Positions 21,273 to 30,445 of a stretch of 30,445 bases of DNA are shown here, in pieces. A model generated the notes under the pieces. It did not search any database, was not told where the DNA came from, and worked only from the letters and a program-made list of their open reading frames with translations. Position numbers and translations under genes: made by a program. The DNA lies in contig JAYMTF010000770.1 in assembly GCA_036897485.1 (NCBI GenBank), forward strand, positions 1 through 30,445, written 5' to 3'. The stretch is from Pelargonium nanum (Eukaryota > Streptophyta > Magnoliopsida > Geraniales > Geraniaceae). Positions within the stretch are counted from its first letter, which is position 1. Each line of letters opens with the position of its first letter.

Positions 21273-22213
21273 TTAAAAGCGTTGAGTTTGCAAATAAAAA
21301 GCGTTGGGTTTGCGGTTTTGTGGAAAAGTGTTGGGAGGCTAAAAAAATCGTTGGAATTGTTGGGAGAGTTTTGAGACCATTCTGAGAGGATTTGAGATAG
21401 AAAACAATATATTATGGGTCAAATGATTCATCAAATGACTATTTATAGTTAAAAATAGGATGTTTAATGGCACTTTTTGTAACAAATGGGATTTTCTAGA
21501 GGCAAATTTGTAATTGATGGGATTTATTTGGCTTGAATCCAGGTTAAGTGGTTTAAATTTGGCCAAACAGAATTTGGATTGAATCAATTGTCCGGTCAAA
21601 GCGGGCTAGATCGTGCAATTTTCTAATATGTAGGCTGGTCTGATTCAAGCGGCCAAACAGGAGAGAAGCGCTGATCAGGTTCTTTGCCCCGTGCAACAAA
21701 TTGCCACGTGGAAACTTTGGATTGGTTGAAGGAGAGAGTGTACTTCGAGCTTAAAAGCGTTGAGTTTGCGGATAAAAAAGCGTTGGGTTTGCGGTTTTGT
21801 GGAAAAGCGTTGGGAGGCTAAAAAAAATTCGTTGGAATTGTTGGGAGAAATTTGAGAGCATTTTGAGAGGGTTTGAGATAGAAAAAAAATATATTAGGGG
21901 TCAAATAATTCATCAAATGACTATTTATAGTTAAAAATAGGATGTTTAATGGCACTTTTTGTAACAAATGAGATTTTCTAGAGGCAAACTTGTAATTGAT
22001 GGAATTAACTTGGCTTGAATCCAGGTTAAGTGGTTTAAATTTTGGCCAAATAGAATTTGGATTGGATCAATTGCCCGGTCAAAGTGGGCTAGATCGGACA
22101 ATTTTCTAATCTGTAGGCTGGTCTGATTCAAGCGGCCAAACAAGAGAGGAGGGCTGATCAAGTTCTTTGCCATGTGCCACATGAAAACTTTGGATTGGTT
22201 GAAGGAGAGAGTG
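21273..22213. repeat. 478-bp tandem duplication with minus-strand TATA boxes
   Basis: Two direct copies, about 21273-21750 and 21751-22213, agree over nearly their whole length, by eye above 90 percent. Each starts 'ttaaaagcgttgagtttgc' and ends 'ggttgaaggagagagtg'. Each holds a minus-strand TATA box (aactataaatag, at 21439-21450 and about 21921-21932). Upstream of it on the minus strand is a CCAAT-like 'ccaatccaaag' beside a CACGTG-type core. High similarity makes this duplication much younger than the surrounding repeats. It may be an LTR or promoter fragment duplicated in tandem. Confidence 0.75.
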
Positions 22214-22845
22214 TGATCCAGTGTAGCACGCTTACTCCGAGCTTGTCACGTGGCAACTTCAGATTGGATGGTGCATGAAGAGTTTATGATCCTGTGTGAT
22301 GCGGAGATGCAATGGGAGGAAGGGAAAGACAAGTGTCATGTTTGGAATGACTCAAGCTTGGGCATCAATCCAGTGTGACACACAAACGCCTTCACACCCA
22401 AGCCTTGACACATGGAACTTCGGATTGGCTGAAGGTTGGGGGGGAATCGTGTGCGACACGAGCACGACTTCATGGCTAAGATTGGACACGTGGCGTCTTT
22501 GAATTTGTTGGCCTAGTGGGAGAGATTCGGTGCTTCGCGGAGTTCTTGTCTCACCTGAAGATGACAAATGTCATCTTTGGATTGACTAGCGTAGAAGGAA
22601 TAATCTGGTGTTGCACGGAGGGTTCTTCGTGAGAAAAGAGTGACACGTGGCCACTTTGAATTGGCCCATGTTTAGTAACGTTCTAATGTTTCGCGGTCCT
22701 TTGGCTAAAATGCACCCAAATATATGGCATCGTCTCATTGTTCGAGATGATGCTGACGTGGTAGACGAGTGACTAGGTTGTGCCACGCGTGACGGCGCGT
22801 GAGGACCTGTGGTGGCACGTGGCAAAGCAGGATTGGCACGTGCAA
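21700..22845 (-). promoter_or_regulatory. Array of G-box plus CCAAT modules
   Basis: A module reading 'gacacgtggcaactttggat' then 'tgg' on the plus strand recurs near 21703, 22175, 22245, 22407, 22485, 22562, 22642 and 22813. Cores CACGTGG are intact at 21705, 22247, 22487, 22644 and 22815, others are mutated (for example CACATG). Read on the minus strand each module gives CCAAT 10-15 bases before a CACGTG core, upstream of the TATA boxes at 21921 and 21439. This is what a repeated LTR enhancer would look like. Binding and activity are inferences only. Confidence 0.5.
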
Positions 22846-23393
22846 CGCGTGTAGGTCCATTTGACTCCTTTTCTGTCCTTTTATGCATTTTCAAGTATTT
22901 TTAAACTTTTCGGTGTCCTTTGTTGTGACTTATGTTTTAAGCGTTCTTCGTGTCAAAATTAATATTTCAGCTTGTTGAAAATATTGGGCTATTTTACAAG
23001 GCCCAAATTTGTTCTTCTTCAACTCGAGGTTACTACATGGGTCAGGGACCTAATAAATAGAATTTTCTTCGTTGCGGAGTCATTCGTTCATCGATTACAC
23101 GTGTCTGCTCTCTACTGAATATCTTTGACATGATTTTTCTTATAGAAACATTTTGTGACCCCAAAAAATTATTTTTTAATATGAAAGATTTTTTATTTTG
23201 GAGAAGAAAATATGAAACTTCAAATGTCCTTGCTTTGTGTGAGAAATGAAGGATCTGCGTCGATCACGATTCACGAGATCTAAATCCGTGGACGGTTGAT
23301 AATAGGCAAGTTTGATAGTAGCATGAGCCAGAGGATAGGATCCCTAGCAACGCTAAAACTGTAAGCAAACAGATCTGTATTCTCTGCATACCT
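22846..23393. other. Upstream region of RABD2
   Basis: No open frame or transposon is recognised between the module array and the RABD2 TATA-like box, so this is the likely proximal promoter of RABD2. It contains 'cccaaatttg', 'ttacacgtgtc' (about 23095-23105, an ACGT core) and 'ccgtggacggttgat' (about 23286-23300). Confidence 0.4.
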
Positions 23394-23405
23394 TACATAT
23401 ATACT
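23394..23405 (+). promoter_or_regulatory. TATA-like box of RABD2
   Basis: 'tacatatatact' lies about 205 bases before the RABD2 start codon. With transcription starting some 30 bases on, the leader would be about 170 bases and would include the CTC repeat at 23481-23502. It is the best TATA-like match in the 300 bases before the gene but is not a perfect consensus. Confidence 0.45.
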
Positions 23406-23480
23406 CCGTACATATCGGATTCATCAAACAACACGATTCATTTTTATTATTGTTTTTGTTTTTATTTCAATTTTTCTAAT

Positions 23481-23502
23481 CTCCTCCTCCTCCTCCTCCT
23501 CC
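23481..23502 (+). repeat. CTC microsatellite in the RABD2 leader
   Basis: Seven CTC triplets plus one base within pyrimidine-rich DNA just upstream of the start codon. Such CT-rich leaders are common in plant genes. Confidence 0.8.
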
Positions 23503-23608
23503 GCCTCATCGTCACCTCAACTTTTCCCAATAGTCTCTTCTCTTGCTGGACCGTATCGTCCGGTTGATTCCTGCTCCACAATCAGACAAGATCAACCGCA
23601 GCACAGCC

Positions 23609-26600
23609 ATGAATCCTGAATAGTAAGGTCCAGCTCTCTTTGTTAGTTTCATTTTTTCTCTTTCTTCAATCTCTCTTTGGATTTTCAGAAAATTGAGGGA
23701 AAAGGGAAATTTGTGATTTTTTTCTCCGAATGAACCCATCGGGGCGTCAAATTTATGTTATATGCTCAGATCTATGATGGGTTTGTGTCAATTTCAGGTT
23801 TTGATTGTTAGTTGTTAAATTTCTGGTATGAACTCCGAGCTCCGAAATTTCTTGTAGCGTATGATGAGATTGTATCTTGTTTCTTCGTTTCTGTCTTTTT
23901 TTTGTTGTCTAGTCTTAGCCTATACTTTTTAGTTATGAGCGTGAAGGCAACACTTGGATTAGATTCAGGCTTATTGTGGTTTGTGCATTCATGTATTATA
24001 GTTGGTGTAGATCCATGATTGTATTAGGCTGATGATCATTAGTAATAGTAATAGAACTTTGTTAAAATGTTGAACATAAACTTAATCAGATTTGCTTTCA
24101 TGTTGTTGTATGGTTTGGTCCATTATATGAGTTGAACTGTGATCAATAAAGTTATATAGTACTATGGTTTGATTATTATTTTGACTGCTTGAATGTCACA
24201 ATGGATATAGGGTGTTTTTTTTTTTCCAACAATGGTAATCTCATAACATTTTGATTGATTGAGGGAAGTATGCTAATAGGTAATTGATTGGTTATGGGTT
24301 GCATGCAAAGAATTCTATGTTTCTTTTGGGAACTAGAGAAATTAGTGTGCCAATCAAATGAGATCTTTAGTGAAGTTCAGGGTGGCAAATATAAACCATG
24401 AAAGTAAACAAGTTTGACCTTTGATGTCTAGAATATCTTGTGGACCTACTAAGGTATAGTCATGCTTGATAGTGTTATATTATTTTTATGAGAGCAATTG
24501 ACAAAATGATTTTATTAATCTAAAATGGAGATAGGTGAATGCTTATAAGAATATTTCATTCTAGATGTGTTTGATATGAATTTAAGCTCCTGAATGAGTA
24601 TTGTACTGTTGTTTTACAATCAGATTGATGCTTTTATTATTCTTTTCATTGAGTATTTGTATGTTTCAACTATTTCTGAGTATCACTGATCAACGTCTAA
24701 TTGTACCTGTATAGCTAGCACTCTATCTTGTGTATATGACCTCACAAGGTGGCTGGGTTCTGGCCCTAACACTTGGTTGTACATTTTCATCCACGTCGGT
24801 TGCATAATTGACTTGTTAAAGGGCCTCTGTTTTACTAGGATTGTTTGCGAGTTTCTTGTTTGATTAGGATATTTACTTTGTTATTAAATTGATGGTTGAT
24901 TTTCCCCCTAGACACTGTCTCAGGCGGTAACATGTGTTTTCTTCTTGTTTAGCTTTGCGAGTTGGATTATAGTTCAACAGGTTAATGTCTTTTCATGTTT
25001 TCTCTGCAGTGACTATCTGTTCAAGCTTTTGCTCATTGGAGATTCTGGAGTTGGCAAGTCATGTCTTCTTCTGAGATTTGCTGTAAGCACTTAGAAAAAT
25101 TGTACCACCTTTACTTCCTCCTGAAAGAAGTGGCCGGATTTGCTTTTCTTCTTCTAGTACCATTCACCAAAGATCATGTTTACCCATAAAATATTTCTAT
25201 TACATGCATCTCAAGTCATGGTTTATACTGTTCAAGAAAGTGACATATTCTCTAAACAGTTCACAGATTCTAGTCCGTTTTTCTTTAAATTTGTTTCTTT
25301 AATTATATTATATTATTTTCTGCACTATGATTTTATAAATTTTTATCTGTTTGTTGGCTCTTTCTTTAGTATGGTTTCTGTATGATAGTTGGTCCAATCC
25401 TGCCTAATATGTTTACGTTCGTTTCATTGCATTGTTTCGTATTAGGTGCTTTGATATGTGGTAAATGCTACTTTTGATAAGTTTAAAAAGCCTAATTGTA
25501 TAAAAGATTTCTAGTAATTGAACCAAGCATGTACCCGCATCACATTATCTGTTTTGTGCAATGTAAACAGATTGTTAAAATTGTGTATCATATTTGGGTT
25601 GTATTATATGGTCTTGCATGAATTTTTGAAATAGATGATTAAATGTTACCAGCTGCAATGGTCACGTTCTGTTATTCTGGCCTTTTCTTGGTTATTGGGG
25701 CCTGGATATCAATTGTGATCATCTATGTTAATTGACTGTTTCATCTCTTCTGTACAGGATGATTCTTATCTGGATAGTTACATCAGTACAATTGGAGTTG
25801 ACTTTGTAAGCTTCTGAAATCTGTGGGTATATGCTCTTGATTTAGCTTATATGATTATGTTAATATTTTCATTCCTATTTTCTAGAAAATACGTACTGTG
25901 GAGCAAGATGGGAAGACTATAAAACTTCAAATTGTGAGTCTCTCTCTCTCTCTCTCTCTCTGAATATAGACATAATTTTGTATCATTTATGTAGAAATAA
26001 GAAATTATATGTTATATTGATAAGTATAAGAAAGTATTCAGTATGGGGCATTGCATAGAAAATAGGTCATTTTAATGCTTAATAATAGTTAATCCATGGA
26101 AGAAGTTAACCTATTTCATTATCAAGGAATCTCATAAGTCAAGGCCTCAAGGGATCCTAATATAGTAATATGTCTCAACATACCCCTCGAAGCACAAAAG
26201 CCATTAAATATGTGACAAAGCATAAAATACAAATGGGAGAAGACATAATGTGACTGGAAAATTCAAGATAATCCCCTCGAGGTGCATCTGTTAAAGTTTG
26301 TAAACAACTCCTTAGAACAAATATTCTATAAACCCTAAACCAAATTATATTGGCTAGAACACCAACAAAACACAATAACTCTTAGGATTTTTCTCGGCGA
26401 AAAGATGACCTAACTTTTGTACCTTCACTTGCTTTCTTCCTTGTTGTAGGTAAAACCTAGCTCAAGTAGGCAACTAGGGAATAGAATAGCTATCCTGTTT
26501 TAAGTTAGAGGGAATCTTATTTACGGCGCAAGGTGCACAATGGTGCAAACCTCACCTGGCGCAAGGTGCGGCACATAGTGCGCACCTTTTGAAAATAAGG

Positions 26601-29014
26601 CGCACATATGTACTGAAAATAAAAATATATACATTTTATGCATATTTAATAGACTACAATACATAAAAAGTCATGTAAATGAGTTGAAGGATAACTTTGA
26701 TAGTTCTAACTTCTAATAGTCATCATTCTTATGATAGAGATTTAAACCCAAAAGTAAAATTTTAAATCTAAATATCATAGAATCTCTAATATCATCTTCA
26801 TCATCAAAAGATATATAGTTGTTTTATTGTTGGAATACTCTTCAATGACTGCTTTTTTATGAACTTGCACTTGTGGATGAAGATTTTGAAATTGAAATTT
26901 TGAATAGCAGAAAGTGCAACCTAATGGCTGAAGTATAGAAAGTCTGCAATGCATTGCATTTTATTGTATGTTTGCTTTATTTACAACACTAATAACTTAA
27001 AGGCTATGAGCATTTAATTTAATTTAAATAAGAATAAAATAAAAACTGAAAATACATTCCTATTTGAATATGGCGCACCGTGTGCCTTGGCAAATAGCAC
27101 AAGAAATGCGCGCCTTTTTGAAGTCATTGAACCATGAGTAGCCCATGTTAAAAAACCATGCGCCCCGCCTTGCGCCATGGCAAGCCATAGTGCGCCATTC
27201 ATAACTATGGTTAGAGGAAGGTGATAAGAGCAAGTATGAAAGAGAGGAGCCCTATCTTCCATTCTCTAGAGAGGGAAACATTATCAATATAGAAGAGAAG
27301 TCAAAAGGGAGTCACTTTATACCTTGTCCTTGATTAGGTTTGAGTGAATTAGATGAGACCCCAATGCCACTATATGCCTCATTGCTAGTCAATTGATAAA
27401 AATTAAAAAGAAATTATATGGAAAAAACATTGAAAAAGGAGATCTTGATGACATTTGGAAGCAAAAGACTATGATTCCTTGTAGAAATAGAAATAGGAAA
27501 TGATATGTAGTATTGATGTTGTTTGATAGAAGATAAAAAATAGGGAATTACAAGTGGAGTAATATTCAAATAAGAATTAGCGTAGTCTAAAAGCTTAAGT
27601 AGTTAGAGTATTATACCCCCTCCCCAATATGAGTTTCTTGTATAACTAACTTCGGGACACTTATTCATTTTGAGACGGAGGGAGTCATTAAAAGATAATC
27701 CAGGAATCCCATTCCCATAAATCATGGGATTTTAATATATCTTAAAAGAAGTGAAGTGGAAATTTCGTTGGTCAGTGGTTTACAATATTAATGGTTGGAA
27801 TTTGTTCATATGTTATCATTTGGCTTCGTTTGTTTATTTTAATGTCAGTCTGAACCTTGTGCTTTGTGGTTTGTGCACAATAAATCAAGTATACAAGTTT
27901 GTTTGAGGAACCTACTTATTTTCTTGGTGTAGTTTTGCATCAGGTCTAGGTAATTTTTACATGTTTGCTTTTGGCTGATGGGCCTTGTCTAAATTAGTTT
28001 TGGGATGGTAACTTATATCCCACACACAGCTTTAGTTTAGTTTCAGTTTGCAATTGTTGCACACATTCTGCCACAAAATCATGGCAATGCCCGTCAAATT
28101 GATAGACTAGACCACACTTTGTACCAGGTAGGAGGCCTGTCAATTGCATCAGACTTATCAGCCTTGTATAATCTTAGATAGGATTTGTTCTTCATAAGTG
28201 TTCTTTTAGTGCAGCAATGCATATTCCGCTATCATATCTACTACTGATGTAGCCCATATTTTTCCTTTTCTTCTGATGCACACAGTGGGATACTGCTGGA
28301 CAAGAACGTTTCAGGACAATCACCAGTAGCTACTACCGTGGAGCGCATGGCATTATAGTAAGATATATTCTGATCTCTCTCCCTCTGGCTAGAAATTTTC
28401 TTATTTTCTGTGTTGTTGCACATGAATTTGCTTGACATATATTGGCATATGGTGCAGATAGTTTACGATGTGACAGATCAGGAGAGCTTCAACAATGTTA
28501 AGCAATGGTTGAGTGAGATTGATCGTTATGCAAGTGAAAATGTAAACAAGCTTCTGGTAGGAAACAAGTCTGATCTCACTGCAAATAAAGTCGTGTCCTA
28601 TGAAACTGCCAAGGTTAACTACTACTCTGCTCTTGCTGCATTTCTGTGGACATAATTGTTGATAGCTCAAATAATTTATTTGGTTTGGTTATTAAAAGGC
28701 ATTTGCTGATGAGATTGGCATTCCATTCATGGAGACAAGTGCAAAAAATGCAACTAATGTGGAGCAAGCATTTATGGCTATGTCCGCCGATATCAAGAAT
28801 AGGTATGAACTAACAGAAGAGAAATCCATGCAAGTAGACTTATGTTTTATCATTTGAGCAGCTTGAACCTATTTGAGATCATGTTTGTTTATAAATGGTT
28901 AATCTGAATTTCAGGATGGCGAGTCAACCAGCAATGAACAATTCAAGGCAACCAACAGTACAGATAAAAGGACAACCTGTTAACCAGAAGAGCGGTGGGT
29001 GTTGCTCATCTTAG
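23609..29014 (+). CDS. RABD2: Rab GTPase, RABD2 (Rab1) type, eight exons
   Basis: Small GTPase of the plant RABD2/Rab1 clade, which recruits tethers for ER-to-Golgi vesicle traffic on early secretory membranes. Exons: 23609-23622, 25010-25082, 25758-25805, 25886-25933, 28286-28357, 28458-28613, 28699-28802, 28915-29014 (615 bases, 204 residues plus TAG). All introns are GT-AG and preserve frame. Motifs: start '[20 protein letters not shown]', P-loop GDSGVGKS (15-22), switch I Thr40, WDTAGQE (62-68, catalytic Gln67), NKSD (121-124), ETSAK (149-153), and a C-terminal CCSS with Cys201-Cys202 for double geranylgeranylation. No stop or frameshift. Length is about one residue over the usual 202-203, from a Gly pair before the cysteines. 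Identification of the clade is firm; the paralogue (a, b or c) cannot be told. Confidence 0.96.
23623..25009 (+). other. RABD2 intron 1
   Basis: A 1387-base first intron between codon 5 (split TA|T) and the rest of the gene, from GTAAGG to CTGCAG. The T-rich sequence is normal for a plant intron and no transposon is recognised in it. First introns near the start codon often raise expression in plants; nothing here proves that. Confidence 0.85.
25083..25757 (+). other. RABD2 intron 2
   Basis: A 675-base GT-AG intron between Ala29 and Asp30. It is T-rich and holds no recognisable element; the 69-codon open frame in it is not coding. Confidence 0.85.
25939..25961 (+). repeat. TC microsatellite
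   Basis: About eleven TC units begin five bases after the donor of intron 4. Such runs vary in length between individuals, and this one almost abuts the splice donor. Confidence 0.9.
26160..26455 (-). mobile_element. Possible copia-derived fragment in intron 4
   Basis: On the minus strand 'gcttcgaggggtatgttgag' (about 26178-26197) resembles the polypurine tract and LTR start of plant copia elements, typically GAGGGGGAGTGTTG. A second 'cctcgagggga' lies at about 26273-26283. The 66-codon minus-strand open frame here is not recognised. Both ends are undefined, so the call is weak. Confidence 0.25.
26512..27209. mobile_element. hAT-like non-autonomous insertion in RABD2 intron 4
   Basis: A 698-base segment is flanked by an exact 8-bp direct repeat, GTTAGAGG, at 26504-26511 and 27210-27217. 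Eight-base target duplications mark the hAT superfamily. The ends are imperfect inverted repeats that align at TTAT and GGCGC, the right end reading 'catagttatgaatggcgc' on the minus strand. Both subterminal regions are rich in GGCGCAAGG, GTGCGCC and GCGCC words in opposite orientations, around an AT-rich centre. No transposase. Plant genomes hold many such GGCGC-rich hAT relatives. Confidence 0.65.
27614..27684. mobile_element. Stowaway-like MITE fragment in intron 4
   Basis: The end 'gagacggagggag' (27672-27684) is the reverse complement of CTCCCTCCGTCTC, the standard terminus of plant Stowaway MITEs (Tc1/mariner type), and it is preceded by 'ttattcatttt' as usual. About 60 bases upstream 'ccccctcccc' (27616-27625), just after TATA, may be the degraded partner terminus. 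The right side lacks an adjacent TA, so the target duplication is not intact. Confidence 0.6.
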
Positions 29015-29270
29015 TTGGTTGTCTGATCTGAAGATCCATGGCTGGCATCTTGGAGTGTAAGAGTAGCTTACCTGTTATGTTAGTCTCTGAATCAGAGAGA
29101 AGAATACTACTCCTTCCCTCAAGACATTTTATTGATTTGGTTTTCATCAGTTTCCATTCTTTCCAGTGCTTTTTTATATATTGTACAAATGGTATTTTAT
29201 GGATTTGGTTGGTTAAATGCGATATCTTTCGGGAATTTGAATGTGTTCTAAAAGTTATATTGGCCTAAGT
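29015..29270 (+). other. RABD2 3' untranslated region
   Basis: T-rich sequence after the stop codon with plant-style far-upstream words ('ttttttatatattgtacaaa', 'tggttaaatgcg'). The polyadenylation site cannot be fixed. The 76-codon open frame at 29038-29268 lies in it and is not a gene. Confidence 0.5.
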
Positions 29271-29356
29271 TTCATTTTCTCACAAGAATTTCAAAGATAA
29301 TTTAGGATGGCTGATGTTATTAGCACATGGGAGACACATTTGCTGAATAGTCATCT

Positions 29357-29580
29357 TTTACCCAAAAAAAAATGTTATATCGAATTCCTTGCTCATTAGA
29401 AAACTTACAAATAAATTGTAGATGATTCAATTTATAAATTAGTCCAATCATTTAGTCTATCCCTTTTATTTTACCCAAAGAATGTTATATTGAATTCCTT
29501 GCTCATTAGAAAACTTAAAAATAAATTGCAGATAATTAAATTCATAAATCATTCCATCAATCATTAGTCTATCCTTTTTA
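29357..29580. repeat. 110-bp tandem duplication
   Basis: Two direct copies (about 29357-29468 and 29469-29580) share 'aatgttatat', 'gaattccttgctcattagaa', 'aaataaattg' and 'agtctatcc'. Agreement is roughly 85 percent by eye, so the duplication is moderately old. No coding sequence or known element is involved. Confidence 0.8.
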
Positions 29581-29759
29581 GATTGGATCTGGATGTGTAA
29601 GAAGATTTATTTATTGAAAATGAGAGATTACTACCGGGGATTGAAGATTTTAAACCAAAATATTTTCAGCTTAGGTTAAGCCATCAATATAGTGATGACA
29701 CCTCATTAAAAATCTTGGATATAGGCGTGATTCTACCCAAAAAATCATAAGTATTTCAA

Positions 29760-30445
29760 CAAGTCACAAGACGGCACGCAGCGCCCGGGCGCCACGTCCC
29801 TCAGGACCTTGGTCCCAAGACCGCCAGGTCAAGAAGCTCTCAAGTCCCTCAAGAGACGACTCTCATCCCGTCGGCGATGACCACGTCGCCCGACGGTCCC
29901 CGAAGCCACCACGCGCCTCGGGCGCCCAACGAACGACTCCCGAGGCAACGACGCCCCGAGTCTTTGTAATGAGCCTCACGGAGCCAAGTGTCCAAGCTAG
30001 GGTACTTCGACAACCCAAATACACCAAGGAACCAAACCTCATCCCCGAAGACTTGTGCAAAGGTCTTACGTCACTTGACCTTGGATGGCCCGAGCCATCC
30101 AAGCCTTCCCCGGCTCACCCTTGGATGGCTCGAGCCATCCAAGTCCGCCCCGAACACTTCCAAGGTTGGTCCAAGCCGTCCCATGTCCATCTCACATCAA
30201 CAAAGGCTCAAGGGAACGAAACCACACAAGACAGAAGATGAACCGAGCCACGACCAAGGTGCATGTCCGTACTGTCCTCCCATAATGGCCAGTACGAACG
30301 TCCGTACTGGTGTAAGGCCTCCCACCTTGGTCCACTTTGCTTCCTCTTCCCTCCATGGTTTCCCTCGAGCCATGACACTCCATCCCAAGGCTTCCCAAGT
30401 TCTTCCGAAGACTCCCCAAACACCCAAACCCTTCCATGTGCCTTC
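29760..30445. other. GC-rich repetitive segment, possible LTR
   Basis: Composition changes abruptly at about 29760 from AT-rich to GC-rich with 'gcgcccgggcgcc' words. Several short open frames on both strands are repeat-derived and lack domains. The segment runs off the window. GC-rich sequence of this type occurs in the LTRs of some plant gypsy elements, but no terminus is visible here. Confidence 0.35.
30081..30142. repeat. Paired 22-bp palindromes
   Basis: A perfect 22-bp palindrome (left arm ttggatggctc) at 30121-30142 is preceded 40 bases earlier, at 30081-30102, by the same sequence with one central change (ggcccgagcc). A quasi-palindrome 'cagtacgaacgtccgtactg' follows at 30290-30309. 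Confidence 0.85.

Noticed and set aside
28410..28655. Plus-strand 81-codon open frame as a separate gene
   Set aside because: It is RABD2 exon 6 read through flanking intron sequence; splice sites at 28457 and 28614 and family alignment define the true exon.

Overview
This window is plant nuclear DNA, most likely from a eudicot with a transposon-rich genome. Evidence is an eight-exon RABD2 (plant Rab1) GTPase gene with GT-AG introns, a broken Pollen Ole e 1/extensin-family gene, AT-rich intergenic DNA, and decayed plant transposable elements (Ty3/gypsy gag remnants, LTR pieces, a CACTA terminus, a Helitron terminus, a hAT-like insertion with an 8-bp target duplication, a Stowaway-like MITE). 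The species cannot be named from the sequence. No bacterial operon, CRISPR array, rRNA or convincing tRNA was seen.

Layout. 1-7300: a Helitron 3' end (about 504-536), LTR-like DNA with a TATA box (1560-2080), a second LTR-like stretch (3460-4170), a broken gypsy gag (about 4220-5482) and a 30-bp minisatellite (5826-6120). 7310-14000: a second decayed gypsy element with two partial LTR copies (7525-7910 and 13278-13960), gag remnants (about 7908-9095), a nine-copy 89-bp minisatellite (9352-10140) and further degenerate repeats up to about 11670; no reverse transcriptase or integrase was recognised. 14000-17000: a short repeat, then the Ole e 1-type pseudogene (15366-16489) with its own TATA box and a repeat block in its intron, then an inverted CACTA transposon end at 16946. 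17300-22850: minus-strand LTRs (17340-17640, 20026-20300), a 150-bp repeat array, a 478-bp tandem duplication, and eight modules carrying a G-box-like core beside a reversed CCAAT motif. 22900-29270: the intact RABD2 gene on the plus strand. 29280-30445: a small tandem duplication and a GC-rich repetitive segment with palindromes.

The only gene that looks functional is RABD2, encoding a 204-residue Rab1-type GTPase for ER-to-Golgi vesicle traffic. All its family motifs and its C-terminal double cysteine are present and every splice junction keeps the frame. Its fourth intron has grown to 2.35 kb by transposon insertion. The rest is mostly a nested repeat landscape; its best observations are the gag-only elements with minisatellites, a shared LTR signature with constant spacing, and the repeated promoter-like modules upstream of RABD2.
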